The position numbers and the translations under genes were made by a program. A stretch of DNA of 37,933 nucleotides from contig JAHQVZ010000299.1 of assembly GCA_019634055.1 (NCBI GenBank), positions 1 through 37,933 of the forward strand, read 5' to 3'. Each line of letters opens with the position of its first letter. Position 1 is the stretch's first letter. Below, in pieces: positions 16,239 through 24,377 of the stretch. The notes beneath the pieces are model-generated. The model was given only the letters and a program-made list of their open reading frames with translations, was not told where the DNA came from and made no database searches. Origin of the DNA: Leptolyngbyaceae cyanobacterium MAG.088 (GTDB taxonomy: Bacteria; Cyanobacteriota; Cyanobacteriia; Phormidesmidales; Phormidesmidaceae).

Positions 16239-17567
16239 TTGAGACGTCCGTGGAGATCCTGTATGCCGCCATCAAGGTGCCTTAGTGGAGTGGAACCCTC
16301 AAACTTACAAAATCGAGTGGATCACTGGCAGCGTTTCAAAACGGGTGACTTTAAGCAGAAATGGAATAGCTCAAAGCTAATTGTAAAAGAGGGGGATAGT
16401 GCGATCGCACCCCTGTTAGAGCTACTCGATGACCCCACCGCAGACGCTGAAACCCACTGGTTTACAATTCGGGCCTTAGGCAATTTTCCTGGTGAGCCGG
16501 AGGTGATTGCCGCCCTGGCTACACAAGTTAATAATGACGCCTCATGCTATGCCAACCGGACCAGTGAACAAGCTGCAGAGTTAAGCGCATTCGTTATAGA
16601 AACATTAGCCGCCATGGGGACATCGGCCATTGATGTTCTAAGTCAATTATTAGAAGATCCACAGCGACGCCTACTGGCTGCCAAAGCCCTTAATCGAGTG
16701 CGTTCCAGCGGCATAATCCCTGCCATGGTTAGGGTTGCCAACGATAATGACGCTATGGTTCGTTATTATGCTGTTGATGCCCTTGGCAGTTTCCACAGCA
16801 GTACGGTTACCCCTGTTTTATTAGCTGCTCTAAAAGACTTGTCGGCAGCAGTACGAAAAGTCGCCGTCATGGCCCTGGGGCGTCGTCGAGATTTACAAGA
16901 ATCCTATCAGCTGAGTCAGCAGCTACAGCCCCTCCTCTGGGATATTGATGTCGCGGTTAGTTGTCAGGCTGCTTTAGCATTGGGGCGTTTAGGGGCTGAT
17001 GATACGATCACTAGCCTGAAAAGCGTTCTTTTGTCAGAACATACGCCCATGGCATTGCGTATTGACACGGTAAGAGCTTTAGGGTGGTATTGCGATTTCG
17101 CGTCAGTTCATGGCCAAACAACCACTGCCAATGGCACCGTCAATAAAGCATTTACAGTATTGACTGACACCCTAACCTGTTGTCGTGATGGTGACGCCAA
17201 TACCCAAAACGCCCCTCAAGGCTTAACGGCCCAAGAAAGAGCCAAACTCCAGATAACAATTATTCGAGTACTGGGCGATCTGCGACGTAGTTTACTGGCT
17301 AATCAAGCCACTGATGTGCTTATCCATCATTTAGAGGAGCAGCTTCCGATCTCTGTGATTCAAGTGCTCATTATGGCGTTAGCAAATCTAAAGCAACCCC
17401 AAGCCTTTGATGCGTTAATGCCTTTGCTAAATCACCCAGCAGAAACCATTCCTATCCATGCCATTGCAGCATTAAAACAATTAGACCCTGAAGATAATTT
17501 GAGCCGCGTGACCGACTACATTAATGGTTTGTCTGATGACCTAACCGATATCCTAAACTTTTGGTAG
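16239..17567 (+). CDS. nirB: HEAT-repeat protein in the NirB position, divergent from nirA
   Basis: The up to 442-aa protein consists of repeated helical pairs with HEAT/PBS-lyase texture, for example AIAPLLELLDDP, WFTIRALGNF, VRYYAVDALGSF, VRKVAVMALGRR and VSCQAALALGRLG. The furthest start is TTG 16239; ATG 16263 is an alternative, and the conserved-looking part begins near DHWQRFKTGDF. In Synechococcus the nirB and ntcB genes lie divergently from nirA, and NirB is needed for full nitrite-reductase activity. The same order here supports the name, though the name rests on position and fold and not on an alignment. It probably acts in the cytoplasm as a protein-binding scaffold for NirA maturation. 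It has no NtcA box of its own, and ntcB follows after a 424-nt gap with its own promoter. Confidence 0.75.
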   Translation: MRRPWRSCMPPSRCLSGVEPSNLQNRVDHWQRFKTGDFKQKWNSSKLIVKEGDSAIAPLLELLDDPTADAETHWFTIRALGNFPGEPEVIAALATQVNNDASCYANRTSEQAAELSAFVIETLAAMGTSAIDVLSQLLEDPQRRLLAAKALNRVRSSGIIPAMVRVANDNDAMVRYYAVDALGSFHSSTVTPVLLAALKDLSAAVRKVAVMALGRRRDLQESYQLSQQLQPLLWDIDVAVSCQAALALGRLGADDTITSLKSVLLSEHTPMALRIDTVRALGWYCDFASVHGQTTTANGTVNKAFTVLTDTLTCCRDGDANTQNAPQGLTAQERAKLQITIIRVLGDLRRSLLANQATDVLIHHLEEQLPISVIQVLIMALANLKQPQAFDALMPLLNHPAETIPIHAIAALKQLDPEDNLSRVTDYINGLSDDLTDILNFW

Positions 17568-17879
17568 GCACCATCTATCTAAAAGCCAGATCAAACCATT
17601 CAAAAACAGTTGAAATTAAGACAACGTTAAGATGTACCATAGGGCTCTATGCCCCTTCCTATGAAATGCCTTTTAATTATTAGAGAGGGTGTGTACGGGT
17701 CGCAACTATAACTTCAATAATTTTAAGCATTTTTAATTACTAATTTTTTGACCGCTATTTTTTCAAGAACGTGGGTAAATGGTCTGGGAATACATGATTT
17801 CACCATTGATTTTGAAAACATTGTTCTAACGTGTTTTCAGAATTCTTTAACAATAGTTTGCTTAGTTGGCCTATGGCCG

Positions 17880-17921
17880 GTAGCCAGACGTACTAAATCT
17901 AATGGTGATGCTCCCTAGAGT
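17880..17921 (+). promoter_or_regulatory. NtcA-type promoter of ntcB
   Basis: GTAGCCAGACGTAC (17880-17893) is a perfect GTAN8TAC box, followed after exactly 22 nt by TAGAGT (17916-17921), a TAN3T -10 box. This predicts a transcript start about 65 nt before ntcB. The rest of the 17568-17991 gap is AT-rich with no gene seen. Confidence 0.85.
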
Positions 17922-17991
17922 GTTAGGTAACTATATTTCGCCGACGGGCGTTTTTGTCTAGACCCTAGCCTCCGTTATTCTCCCTCAACTT

Positions 17992-18924
17992 ATGCGCATA
18001 GAGCAGCTACAAGCATTCCTAGCTATTGCCGAAACAGGTAGCTTTCAGGCAGCCGCTCGTCGGTGTGGTATTACCCAATCGACGGTCAGTCGACAAATTC
18101 GCGGTCTTGAAGATGATTTGGGTATGCCCATATTTCATCGAACTGCCCAGGCTAAGCTCACCATTGGCGGCGAACGGTTATTGCCCAGAGCACGTCGGAT
18201 TTGTCAGGAGTGGAAGCAGGCTACCAACGAAATCACTGATTTGCTAGAAGGTCGACAGCCAGAACTTTGTGTCGCAGGGATTCAATCTGTTTGTTCTCAC
18301 TTTCTGCCGCCTATTATTACTCAGTTTTGCCAGCGCTACCCTAAGGTGCAGCTGCGAGTCACAGCCTTAGGTAGCGATCGATCCCTAAAAGTGCTGCGAG
18401 ATGGCCTGGTTGATATTGCCATTGTCATGCATAACCCCATGCTGACCAATTCCCAAGAGATGGCAGTTACCCCTCTCTATGAGGATCATGTGGAAGTTCT
18501 AATGGCAGCCGATCATCCCTTAGCCAGCTACAGTCCTGCACCCTGGTCTGAAATTGCGCGTTATCCCCACGTAGTCTTTAAAGATGGCTATGGCATGCAG
18601 CGATTGGTCCAATCTCAGATACCCGAAACAGAATTAAAAATGGCGTTAGAGCTCAATACCCTCGACGCATTTCGTGGTGTTGTACGTCAGGGAAAAATGA
18701 TTGCCCTATTACCCCAGTCTGCCTTAGCAGAGAGTCGTCGCGATCCTGGTCTGGCCGTACGCATTACGGCTGCTCCTGTGCTTACTCGTAAAGTGGTTAT
18801 GGTTACTACTCAAGATCGTCTGCGCTTACCCCCCGTAAGACAATTTTGCGATCTGGTACAGCATTTAGCCGACGATAGCTTTAGTCACATCAATGAATTG
18901 CCCGCACTGATGACCTTAAATTAG
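17992..18924 (+). CDS. ntcB: LysR-family activator of nitrate assimilation
   Basis: This 310-aa protein has the typical LysR layout: an N-terminal winged HTH (residues ~1-60, with SFQAAARRCGITQSTVSRQI as the recognition region), a linker helix, and a two-lobed effector-binding domain (~90-295). Its place beside nirA, nirB and cnaT matches ntcB, whose product activates the nirA operon in response to nitrite. It has a perfect NtcA promoter, so global nitrogen control feeds into the pathway-specific activator. cnaT starts 84 nt downstream on the same strand, probably co-transcribed. The LysR call is certain; the NtcB identity rests mainly on context. Confidence 0.88.
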   Translation: MRIEQLQAFLAIAETGSFQAAARRCGITQSTVSRQIRGLEDDLGMPIFHRTAQAKLTIGGERLLPRARRICQEWKQATNEITDLLEGRQPELCVAGIQSVCSHFLPPIITQFCQRYPKVQLRVTALGSDRSLKVLRDGLVDIAIVMHNPMLTNSQEMAVTPLYEDHVEVLMAADHPLASYSPAPWSEIARYPHVVFKDGYGMQRLVQSQIPETELKMALELNTLDAFRGVVRQGKMIALLPQSALAESRRDPGLAVRITAAPVLTRKVVMVTTQDRLRLPPVRQFCDLVQHLADDSFSHINELPALMTLN

Positions 18925-19007
18925 CCAGCCTTAAACAGGTTCCTCCAAATTCAATCAGTTAGACCGGGCAAGTCTCTCCAGCATCTCATTCCATCCCCAG
19001 TCTCATC

Positions 19008-20081
19008 ATGAGCAGCGCTTTTCGTGAACTCTTGAAAAAAGTCGGTAGCGGCACCCATACGTCCAAGCATCTTAGTCGAGCAGAATCCGCTCTTGCGACT
19101 CGCATGATGTTAGAACAGACAGCAACTCCTGCTCAAATTGGAGCATTTATGATTGCTCAGCGAATTAAGCGTCCGACAATTCCAGAGCTAGCTGGCATGT
19201 TAGATTGCTACGAACAAATGGGAGGGCAATTAACGGTGCCCCAAACTGATTATCGAACGATGGTGCTTAATGCCCCTTACGATGGTCGTCAACGCAACGC
19301 ACCTGTTACACCCATTACGGCCCTTATTCTTGCCACGGCTGGGGTTCCTGCTATTTTGCATGGTGGAGAACGCATGCCCACAAAAATGGGACTCCCCCTG
19401 GTTGATGTTTGGCAAAGCCTAGGGGTGGCGTGGCAGCTGCTTACGCTTCGGCAGACTCAGCAAATATTTGACCTGACCCATGTGGGCTTCGTTTATCTTC
19501 CCCAACATTTTCCAGCAGCTCATCAGCTAGTGCCCTATCGAGAGCAAATTGGGAAACGTCCTACACTGGCTACGGTGGAACTTATGTGGGCCCCTTGTGA
19601 TGGGCCCAAACATGTGGTCAGTAGTTTTGTACATCCGCCAACAGAAACCCGTACCCAAGAGACCTACCAGCTGCGTCAAACCAACGAATTTACAACAGTG
19701 AAGGGGGTGGAAGGGAGTTGCGATTTGCCCCGCAGTCGTACAGCCATCATCGGGATGGGCAGTCTCAAGGATGGTGAACCTGTGTTTGAACGATTGTTAC
19801 TGCATCCAAGAGAGTATGGATTTGACGGACAGGATCCAGGCTTGGATGAAAATTTTGACCGACTCTTGGAGCAGGCGATTCATGGAGAACCCACAGAATT
19901 AACCCGCTCTGCTATCTGGAACGGGGGCTTTTATCTCTGGCGTGCAGGTGTGGTACCTGGTCTATCTGATGGCCTACAAATGGCCCAAACCCTGTTAGAA
20001 ACCGGCCAGGTTCATAGAAAACGAGAGCAGGTGAAGGCTGAGATCGCAACTACTTTAAGCCATCAACTTTCTACGGTATGA
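19008..20081 (+). CDS. cnaT: CnaT-like protein, anthranilate phosphoribosyltransferase fold
   Basis: The 357-aa protein has the GT3/TrpD fold: a small N-terminal helical domain (ALATRMMLEQTATPAQIGAF), then the alpha/beta domain. Where TrpD has the phosphoribosyl-binding GTGGDG-x-TFN loop, this protein has NAPYDGRQRNAP (88-99). The KHGNRSVSSKCG motif becomes LHGGERMPTKMG (117-128), so classical TrpD catalysis is doubtful. In Anabaena, cnaT encodes such a protein, adjoins ntcB and is required to express the nir operon. The same neighbour here makes the assignment strong. Its biochemical activity is not established. It ends only 6 nt from the stop of the convergent lysozyme-like gene, so the 3' ends of the two transcripts must overlap. 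Confidence 0.88.
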   Translation: MSSAFRELLKKVGSGTHTSKHLSRAESALATRMMLEQTATPAQIGAFMIAQRIKRPTIPELAGMLDCYEQMGGQLTVPQTDYRTMVLNAPYDGRQRNAPVTPITALILATAGVPAILHGGERMPTKMGLPLVDVWQSLGVAWQLLTLRQTQQIFDLTHVGFVYLPQHFPAAHQLVPYREQIGKRPTLATVELMWAPCDGPKHVVSSFVHPPTETRTQETYQLRQTNEFTTVKGVEGSCDLPRSRTAIIGMGSLKDGEPVFERLLLHPREYGFDGQDPGLDENFDRLLEQAIHGEPTELTRSAIWNGGFYLWRAGVVPGLSDGLQMAQTLLETGQVHRKREQVKAEIATTLSHQLSTV

Positions 20082-20087
20082 AAACGC

Positions 20088-20864
20088 CTACTTAAGGCCA
20101 TCAATGATAGGGTCAGGATTAGAGGGAACTGACAGTTCTTCTTCCAGCATATCGCTGTAAATCTGAGGCAGCTGATTAGACATTGAGTTGGTCTCAATGC
20201 CATATCCTAGGCTGGTCCAAGTTCCTGAGAGTAGCTCTAAAACCTGGGTGATTTTCCCATTTTGTAATTGCTGACTAATATCTGTTCCCCAGGCATCTGG
20301 ATCTGACAACCAACGATAGACAACAATATCCTGAGCCTCAGGAGAAAAATCATAGCTTTGCCAAAACCCAAGCCAACTAGGCGGATAAGGGTGATAACTT
20401 TGAGCCTTTGTTAGCCAGGTTGTTGTTAAAAACTGATAGCGCCCTGCTGCTGTGGTGCAATCGCCAAGGTTCGGCCCTGTTTCGATGGGTATACAGGAAT
20501 CTGGATGGCGATCGAGTTCATTCAATGTTTTACCACCGTAAAGTAAGTGATAGGGCTTATCCATGTTGGATTCACTCGCTGAAATGGTGCGCATTAACGC
20601 ACGAATATATGGATCGCCTCCTTCCATAGCCAGTGGTAATGGTGAACTGACCCAAGAGGCTGACCCCAAACGCAATATTTTAGATGGATTTAACGATAGT
20701 TTTGGGAAACGATACGGCCAATAAAAGCTTGGAGACGTTCCATAAAACAGCAGCCCAATCACGCCCAGAAACATGAGCATTGTTATCAGCAAAGGACCGT
20801 AACCCGATGGTGGATTCGGTTTATTGTCTGGCTTTAAAGGCTTAGTGGGTGGGTGCAAAGACAC
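20088..20864 (-). CDS. Membrane-anchored lambda-lysozyme-type (GH104-like) muramidase/lytic transglycosylase
   Basis: The 258-aa protein starts with a Pro/Lys-rich cytoplasmic segment and has one membrane span (~24-41), so the rest is periplasmic. The catalytic domain (~82-215) shows the pattern of phage-lambda-type endolysins: YIRALMRTISASESN (probable catalytic Glu98), YHLLYGG, D-x-HP, then CTTAAGRYQFLTTTWL. This family cleaves the glycan strands of peptidoglycan. Without holin or phage genes nearby, it is more likely a cellular wall-remodelling enzyme than prophage debris. It is convergent with cnaT with a 6-nt gap. Confidence 0.8.
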   Translation of the reverse strand: MSLHPPTKPLKPDNKPNPPSGYGPLLITMLMFLGVIGLLFYGTSPSFYWPYRFPKLSLNPSKILRLGSASWVSSPLPLAMEGGDPYIRALMRTISASESNMDKPYHLLYGGKTLNELDRHPDSCIPIETGPNLGDCTTAAGRYQFLTTTWLTKAQSYHPYPPSWLGFWQSYDFSPEAQDIVVYRWLSDPDAWGTDISQQLQNGKITQVLELLSGTWTSLGYGIETNSMSNQLPQIYSDMLEEELSVPSNPDPIIDGLK

Positions 20865-21094
20865 TGGACAAAATAAGTTAACAGTCTGGAACGTAGAAAC
20901 CCTGTTTCAGGATTAATCTGCATAGCAGTCAACGATGCAATGCCCATCAGCGTCGCATTTTTTAGGGATGATATAAAGGATTATACTGAGCGCGCTAAAT
21001 ATCTACCCCAATATTTAGAAACACATTCAGAAATACACATTGCCATTGGCTCGTTACGGGAAAGCTTTATGGGAAACCTAATTTTTAAAAACAC

Positions 21095-22249
21095 ATGTTT
21101 AAGGCGATAGTGGGACACAGCACGGATGTCGACTCCGAGGATGCGATCGCAGAAATTTTAGATCATTGCCAATCCCAACTAGGCAATCAACTCCCCCAAG
21201 CGGGTCTACTATTTGCCGCCATGAACTTCGACTATCCGTTGATAGTCAAACGCATCCAAACCACATTTCCTGACATTCAGCTGATTGGCTGTACCACTGA
21301 CGGAGAAATGTCATCAGTACAGGGATTTCAAGAAGACTCCATCCACCTCACCCTATTTTGCTCCGATACAGTAACGATCCATGCCGGTCTAGGCCAAACA
21401 TTGTCTGACGATGCGCAAGCAGCAGCAAATCAAGCCATCGACAGCCTAAAGCTAAACAATTTACAAGCCATTAAACTCTGTCTCGTCCTACCTGACGGTC
21501 TCGCTGATGGAACGGAAGTTGCCCTGCGACAACTCCAATCAAAACTACCTCCTAACACACCCATCATCGGTGGATTGGCCGGGGACCAGTATCAGTTTCA
21601 AAAAACCTTGCAATTTTACCAGGGAGAAGTCGTCCACAATGGACTGCCTATTTTGGTATTTTGTGGCGATAGCCTTAAACTATCCCACGGTGTTGCCAGT
21701 GGTTGGCACCCCCTTAGTCGAACTGCCATTGTGACCAAAGCAAATAGAGAAATTGTCCACGAAATTGACCATCAGCCCGCTGTCCAGTTTTTCCAAGAAT
21801 ATACAGGCCAGCAGCCAATCTATGGTGAATATCCCCTAGCCGTATTTGAAAAGGACAGTGACCAATTTTATCTGCGGGCTTCTAATCAATGGGACCTCGA
21901 TACCAATAGCATTCACTTCATGGGGGAAGTACCTGAACAAGCCAAGGTTCAGATTACCTACGCTACCCACGATCAGATCATTACCGCCGCCAAATCTTCC
22001 ATTCAACAGGCTGTAGATAACTATCCTGGCCAACAGCCAGCCGTTGCCTTTCTAATATCCTGTGCCGCCAGACGCTGGATCTTGGGTGTGCGCGCCCAAG
22101 AAGAATATGCTTTAGGAAAACAGTTTCTAGACCCTGCTCTTCCAATCATGGGTTTTTACGCCTACGGTGAAATCGCTCCCCTAAAGATGCAGGGGCAATC
22201 CTTTTACCATCAAGAAACGTTAGTAACTCTATTGCTTGGAGTAGATTAA
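21095..22249 (+). CDS. FIST-domain sensory protein (FIST_N + FIST_C)
   Basis: This 384-aa soluble protein consists of FIST_N (~25-200) and FIST_C (~210-365). Diagnostic segments are LIGCTTDGEMSS (63-74), TPIIGGLAGDQY (155-166), GVASGWHPLSRTAIVTKA (199-216) and the late cysteine-containing FLISCAARRWILG. FIST proteins sense small molecules, and a subgroup (NosP) binds haem and nitric oxide and controls a co-encoded histidine kinase. Here the next gene, 2 nt downstream, is a histidine kinase, so the two certainly form an operon. It is the first sizeable operon after the nitrate island. The ligand is unknown; haem/NO is a hypothesis. Confidence 0.88.
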   Translation: MFKAIVGHSTDVDSEDAIAEILDHCQSQLGNQLPQAGLLFAAMNFDYPLIVKRIQTTFPDIQLIGCTTDGEMSSVQGFQEDSIHLTLFCSDTVTIHAGLGQTLSDDAQAAANQAIDSLKLNNLQAIKLCLVLPDGLADGTEVALRQLQSKLPPNTPIIGGLAGDQYQFQKTLQFYQGEVVHNGLPILVFCGDSLKLSHGVASGWHPLSRTAIVTKANREIVHEIDHQPAVQFFQEYTGQQPIYGEYPLAVFEKDSDQFYLRASNQWDLDTNSIHFMGEVPEQAKVQITYATHDQIITAAKSSIQQAVDNYPGQQPAVAFLISCAARRWILGVRAQEEYALGKQFLDPALPIMGFYAYGEIAPLKMQGQSFYHQETLVTLLLGVD

Positions 22250-22251
22250 CC

Positions 22252-23292
22252 GTGACAGAGGTCCCCCCAAAGGAAAAGGAACTAACTGAACAACTCAAGA
22301 GCTTAGACAAAGAAAATCGCAAGCTCAAAAAGACCTTGGCACGCCAGGAGCGAAACCTTGAACGCTTACACCAAAGTCGCCAAATGTCAGAGTCTTTGCT
22401 CTCTAGAGCGGTTCAAGAAGCACAGCAATCTGAACAAGCACTACAGCTACGAAGCCAAGAGCTAGAAAAAGCACTTAATGACGTACGAGCCATACAGTCA
22501 CGATTGCTAACCGCAGATAAAATGTCAGCTCTTGGGGTATTGGTTGCGGGGGTAGCCCATGAAATTAATAATCCAGTTAGCTTTATCTACGGCAATCTGG
22601 AATACGCGCAACAGTATATGGAAGATTTACTGACCCTGGTGTCGGTATATCAAACCTGTTATCCAAAACCTAACCCTGAAGTAAAGGACTGTATGGATGG
22701 CATTGAACTAGAGTTCTTAAAAGACGATTTGCCTAAGGTCATGTCGTCAATGCGCATGGGCGCTAAACGAATTAAGGAAATCGTACTGTCATTACGTACA
22801 TTTTCACGTACCGATGAAGCCGAGTATAAGCAGATCGATCTACATACGGGGTTAGAAAGCACTCTGGTTATCTTAGGCCATCGATTAAAAGCCAGTGCCG
22901 ACAATGCTGAAATTCAAGTAACAAAATCTTACGGTGAACTACCCCAAGTTGCTTGCTATGCTGGCCAGATTAATCAGGTATTTATGAATATTTTGTCCAA
23001 TGCTATTGACGCCTTAAAAGAGGCAAAGATTGAAGAGCCTAAGATTGATATTGCCACTCACTGTGACAATCATCGGGCCACCATTACAATTGCTGACAAT
23101 GGTCCAGGGATTCCGGCGAATATTCAAGAGAAAATTTTTGACCCCTTTTTCAGCACCAAACCCGTTGGTAAGGGAACTGGTTTAGGCATGGCCCTGAGTT
23201 ATCAAATCATTGTTGAGAAACACCATGGCCAACTTTTGTACGATGCTGCTGGGCCAGGGGCCACCTTTATTATTCATTTACCCCTGAAGTGA
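22252..23292 (+). CDS. Soluble histidine kinase, partner of the FIST protein
   Basis: The 346-aa kinase starts at GTG 22252, just after the FIST stop. Residues ~5-85 are a charged coiled coil (KELTEQLKSLDKENRKLKK) with no membrane span or sensor domain. Then follow HisKA with phospho-acceptor His103 in GVAHEINNP, the N box (FMNILSNAIDAL, ~244-255), DNGPGIP (282-288), DPFFSTK and GKGTGLGMA (306-314). All kinase boxes are present. Its input therefore must come from the FIST protein or other partners. No response regulator lies nearby, so the output is unknown. The kinase core closely resembles that of the second FIST-linked kinase at 31489-33102. Confidence 0.92.
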   Translation: MTEVPPKEKELTEQLKSLDKENRKLKKTLARQERNLERLHQSRQMSESLLSRAVQEAQQSEQALQLRSQELEKALNDVRAIQSRLLTADKMSALGVLVAGVAHEINNPVSFIYGNLEYAQQYMEDLLTLVSVYQTCYPKPNPEVKDCMDGIELEFLKDDLPKVMSSMRMGAKRIKEIVLSLRTFSRTDEAEYKQIDLHTGLESTLVILGHRLKASADNAEIQVTKSYGELPQVACYAGQINQVFMNILSNAIDALKEAKIEEPKIDIATHCDNHRATITIADNGPGIPANIQEKIFDPFFSTKPVGKGTGLGMALSYQIIVEKHHGQLLYDAAGPGATFIIHLPLK

Positions 23293-23349
23293 ACCATCGC
23301 TAGGAAAAATGATGGACGCAATAGAATTTAACGCCCACCTAAAAATAGT

Positions 23350-23380
23350 AAAGGGAACTGCCTTTATAGGAGTTCCCTTT
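23350..23380 (+). terminator. Hairpin after the FIST-kinase operon
   Basis: AAAGGGAACT pairs perfectly with AGTTCCCTTT around an 11-nt loop, 57 nt past the kinase stop. The U-run is weak (TTTATAG). Confidence 0.65.
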
Positions 23381-23400
23381 ATAGAAGATTCAGCATACAT

Positions 23401-23483
23401 ATATATAGAGGCAACCAACGTTCAAAAACTGAACCGGGTTAAATATATAGAGGCAACCACTGTTCAAAACTGAACCGGGTTAA
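23401..23483. repeat. 42-bp tandem duplication
   Basis: Copy 1 (23401-23442) and copy 2 (23443-23483) both read ATATATAGAGGCAACCA, then a variable CG/TG-TTCAAAA-CTGAACC core, then GGGTTAA. They differ by a few bases and one indel. Copy 2 ends directly against the stop codon of the minus-strand 180-aa gene. TTCAAAA and CTGAACCGGGTT suggest weak internal pairing. Confidence 0.8.
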
Positions 23484-23484
23484 A

Positions 23485-24027
23485 TCAAGCAACAACTGGC
23501 TCCAAAGAATGCTGAGATATGGTCACTGGCGTAAATACCTTCTCGACAGTAGGTTGATATTTGTTGTACCAGTCATCACTACCAGGGGTAGGCAACAGCT
23601 GAAGCTTGTTTAAGGCTTGATAGATCTGATGAATATATTGCTGCTGTTCTAATGAAACAGATGTTTCATCTAGTTCAGGCATATTATCTGGTGTTGTTTC
23701 CTGAGGTAGGGAAAGCAGCCAGCTATACACACGTTGAACACTTGTTCTAGCATCAGTAAGGCCATGAACAAAGGGCGTAAACGTAGGAGCCCCATAGGCG
23801 TGGTTATCCGTTAGCCACTGGGCTGTTTCTAAGCTAGGCAAGTTGAGCAATAACTGGTGTAAGGCTCTAAGGTCAACTAAATAATTATTCCAGGTCATTA
23901 ATTCCTGGGGGGAACGGCGCTGAGTGTACTCTAAATCGTACACATGAGATTTAACTGACGCCAATGCATCGCTAACAGCGTAGCGAACTGCTCGATCCAG
24001 CGGTAGTCTCCAAGGGGATGTTGCCAT
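23485..24027 (-). CDS. Conserved-looking hypothetical protein, 180 aa, helical
   Basis: This soluble, mainly helical protein (many Leu/Gln/Tyr; MTWNNYLVDLRALHQLLLNL, QQQYIHQIYQALNKLQLL) has a middle segment HAYGAPTFTPFVHGL and a C-terminal YQPTVEKVF. It has no signal peptide, membrane span or catalytic motif, and I do not recognise the family. The composition and the clean ORF with ATG support a real gene. A 42-bp tandem repeat touches its stop codon, and 350 nt without genes precede it. I considered NarM because of the size but saw no motif to support it. Confidence 0.65.
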   Translation of the reverse strand: MATSPWRLPLDRAVRYAVSDALASVKSHVYDLEYTQRRSPQELMTWNNYLVDLRALHQLLLNLPSLETAQWLTDNHAYGAPTFTPFVHGLTDARTSVQRVYSWLLSLPQETTPDNMPELDETSVSLEQQQYIHQIYQALNKLQLLPTPGSDDWYNKYQPTVEKVFTPVTISQHSLEPVVA

Positions 24028-24377
24028 GTTATTTAAGCCTCTAAATAGGATTTGTTATTGCCACATTTATATCGAACTGAATGTCCCTACCCTGAGATAG
24101 GGGCATTTAGCAGAAGTAAATTTTTTCAAACCTGGTTACGCTGGCCTACTTCCACAGATATGAAAGTTGATAGACCAGACTGACATGAATCGCTTAATGT
24201 ATTTTCAGAATACCCATGTCAGAGCAAGTCTTTCAACTCAAGAAAACTTTCGATACCTGTAGTTAAAAACCTATGCTTACTCATATTGTAGCCATTAGTT
24301 GTTCTGCTTAAAAATAGAAATTCCTGAAAAAATATTAAAAAATAACGTTGTTATCTATTGAGATATATCGAGGTTCC
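24028..24377. other. Intergenic gap, no supported gene
   Basis: AT-rich sequence upstream of the 180-aa gene and downstream of ygfZ. A small CCCTA/TAGGG stem lies near 24090-24110, followed by a T-run (about 24120). Nothing else stands out. Confidence 0.4.

Noticed and set aside
20088-20864. Lambda-lysozyme-type gene as prophage remnant
   Set aside because: No holin, integrase or phage structural genes nearby, and the protein has its own membrane anchor.
23485-24027. 180-aa protein as NarM, the nitrate-reductase maturation factor
   Set aside because: Only the approximate size fits; no motif or neighbour supports it.
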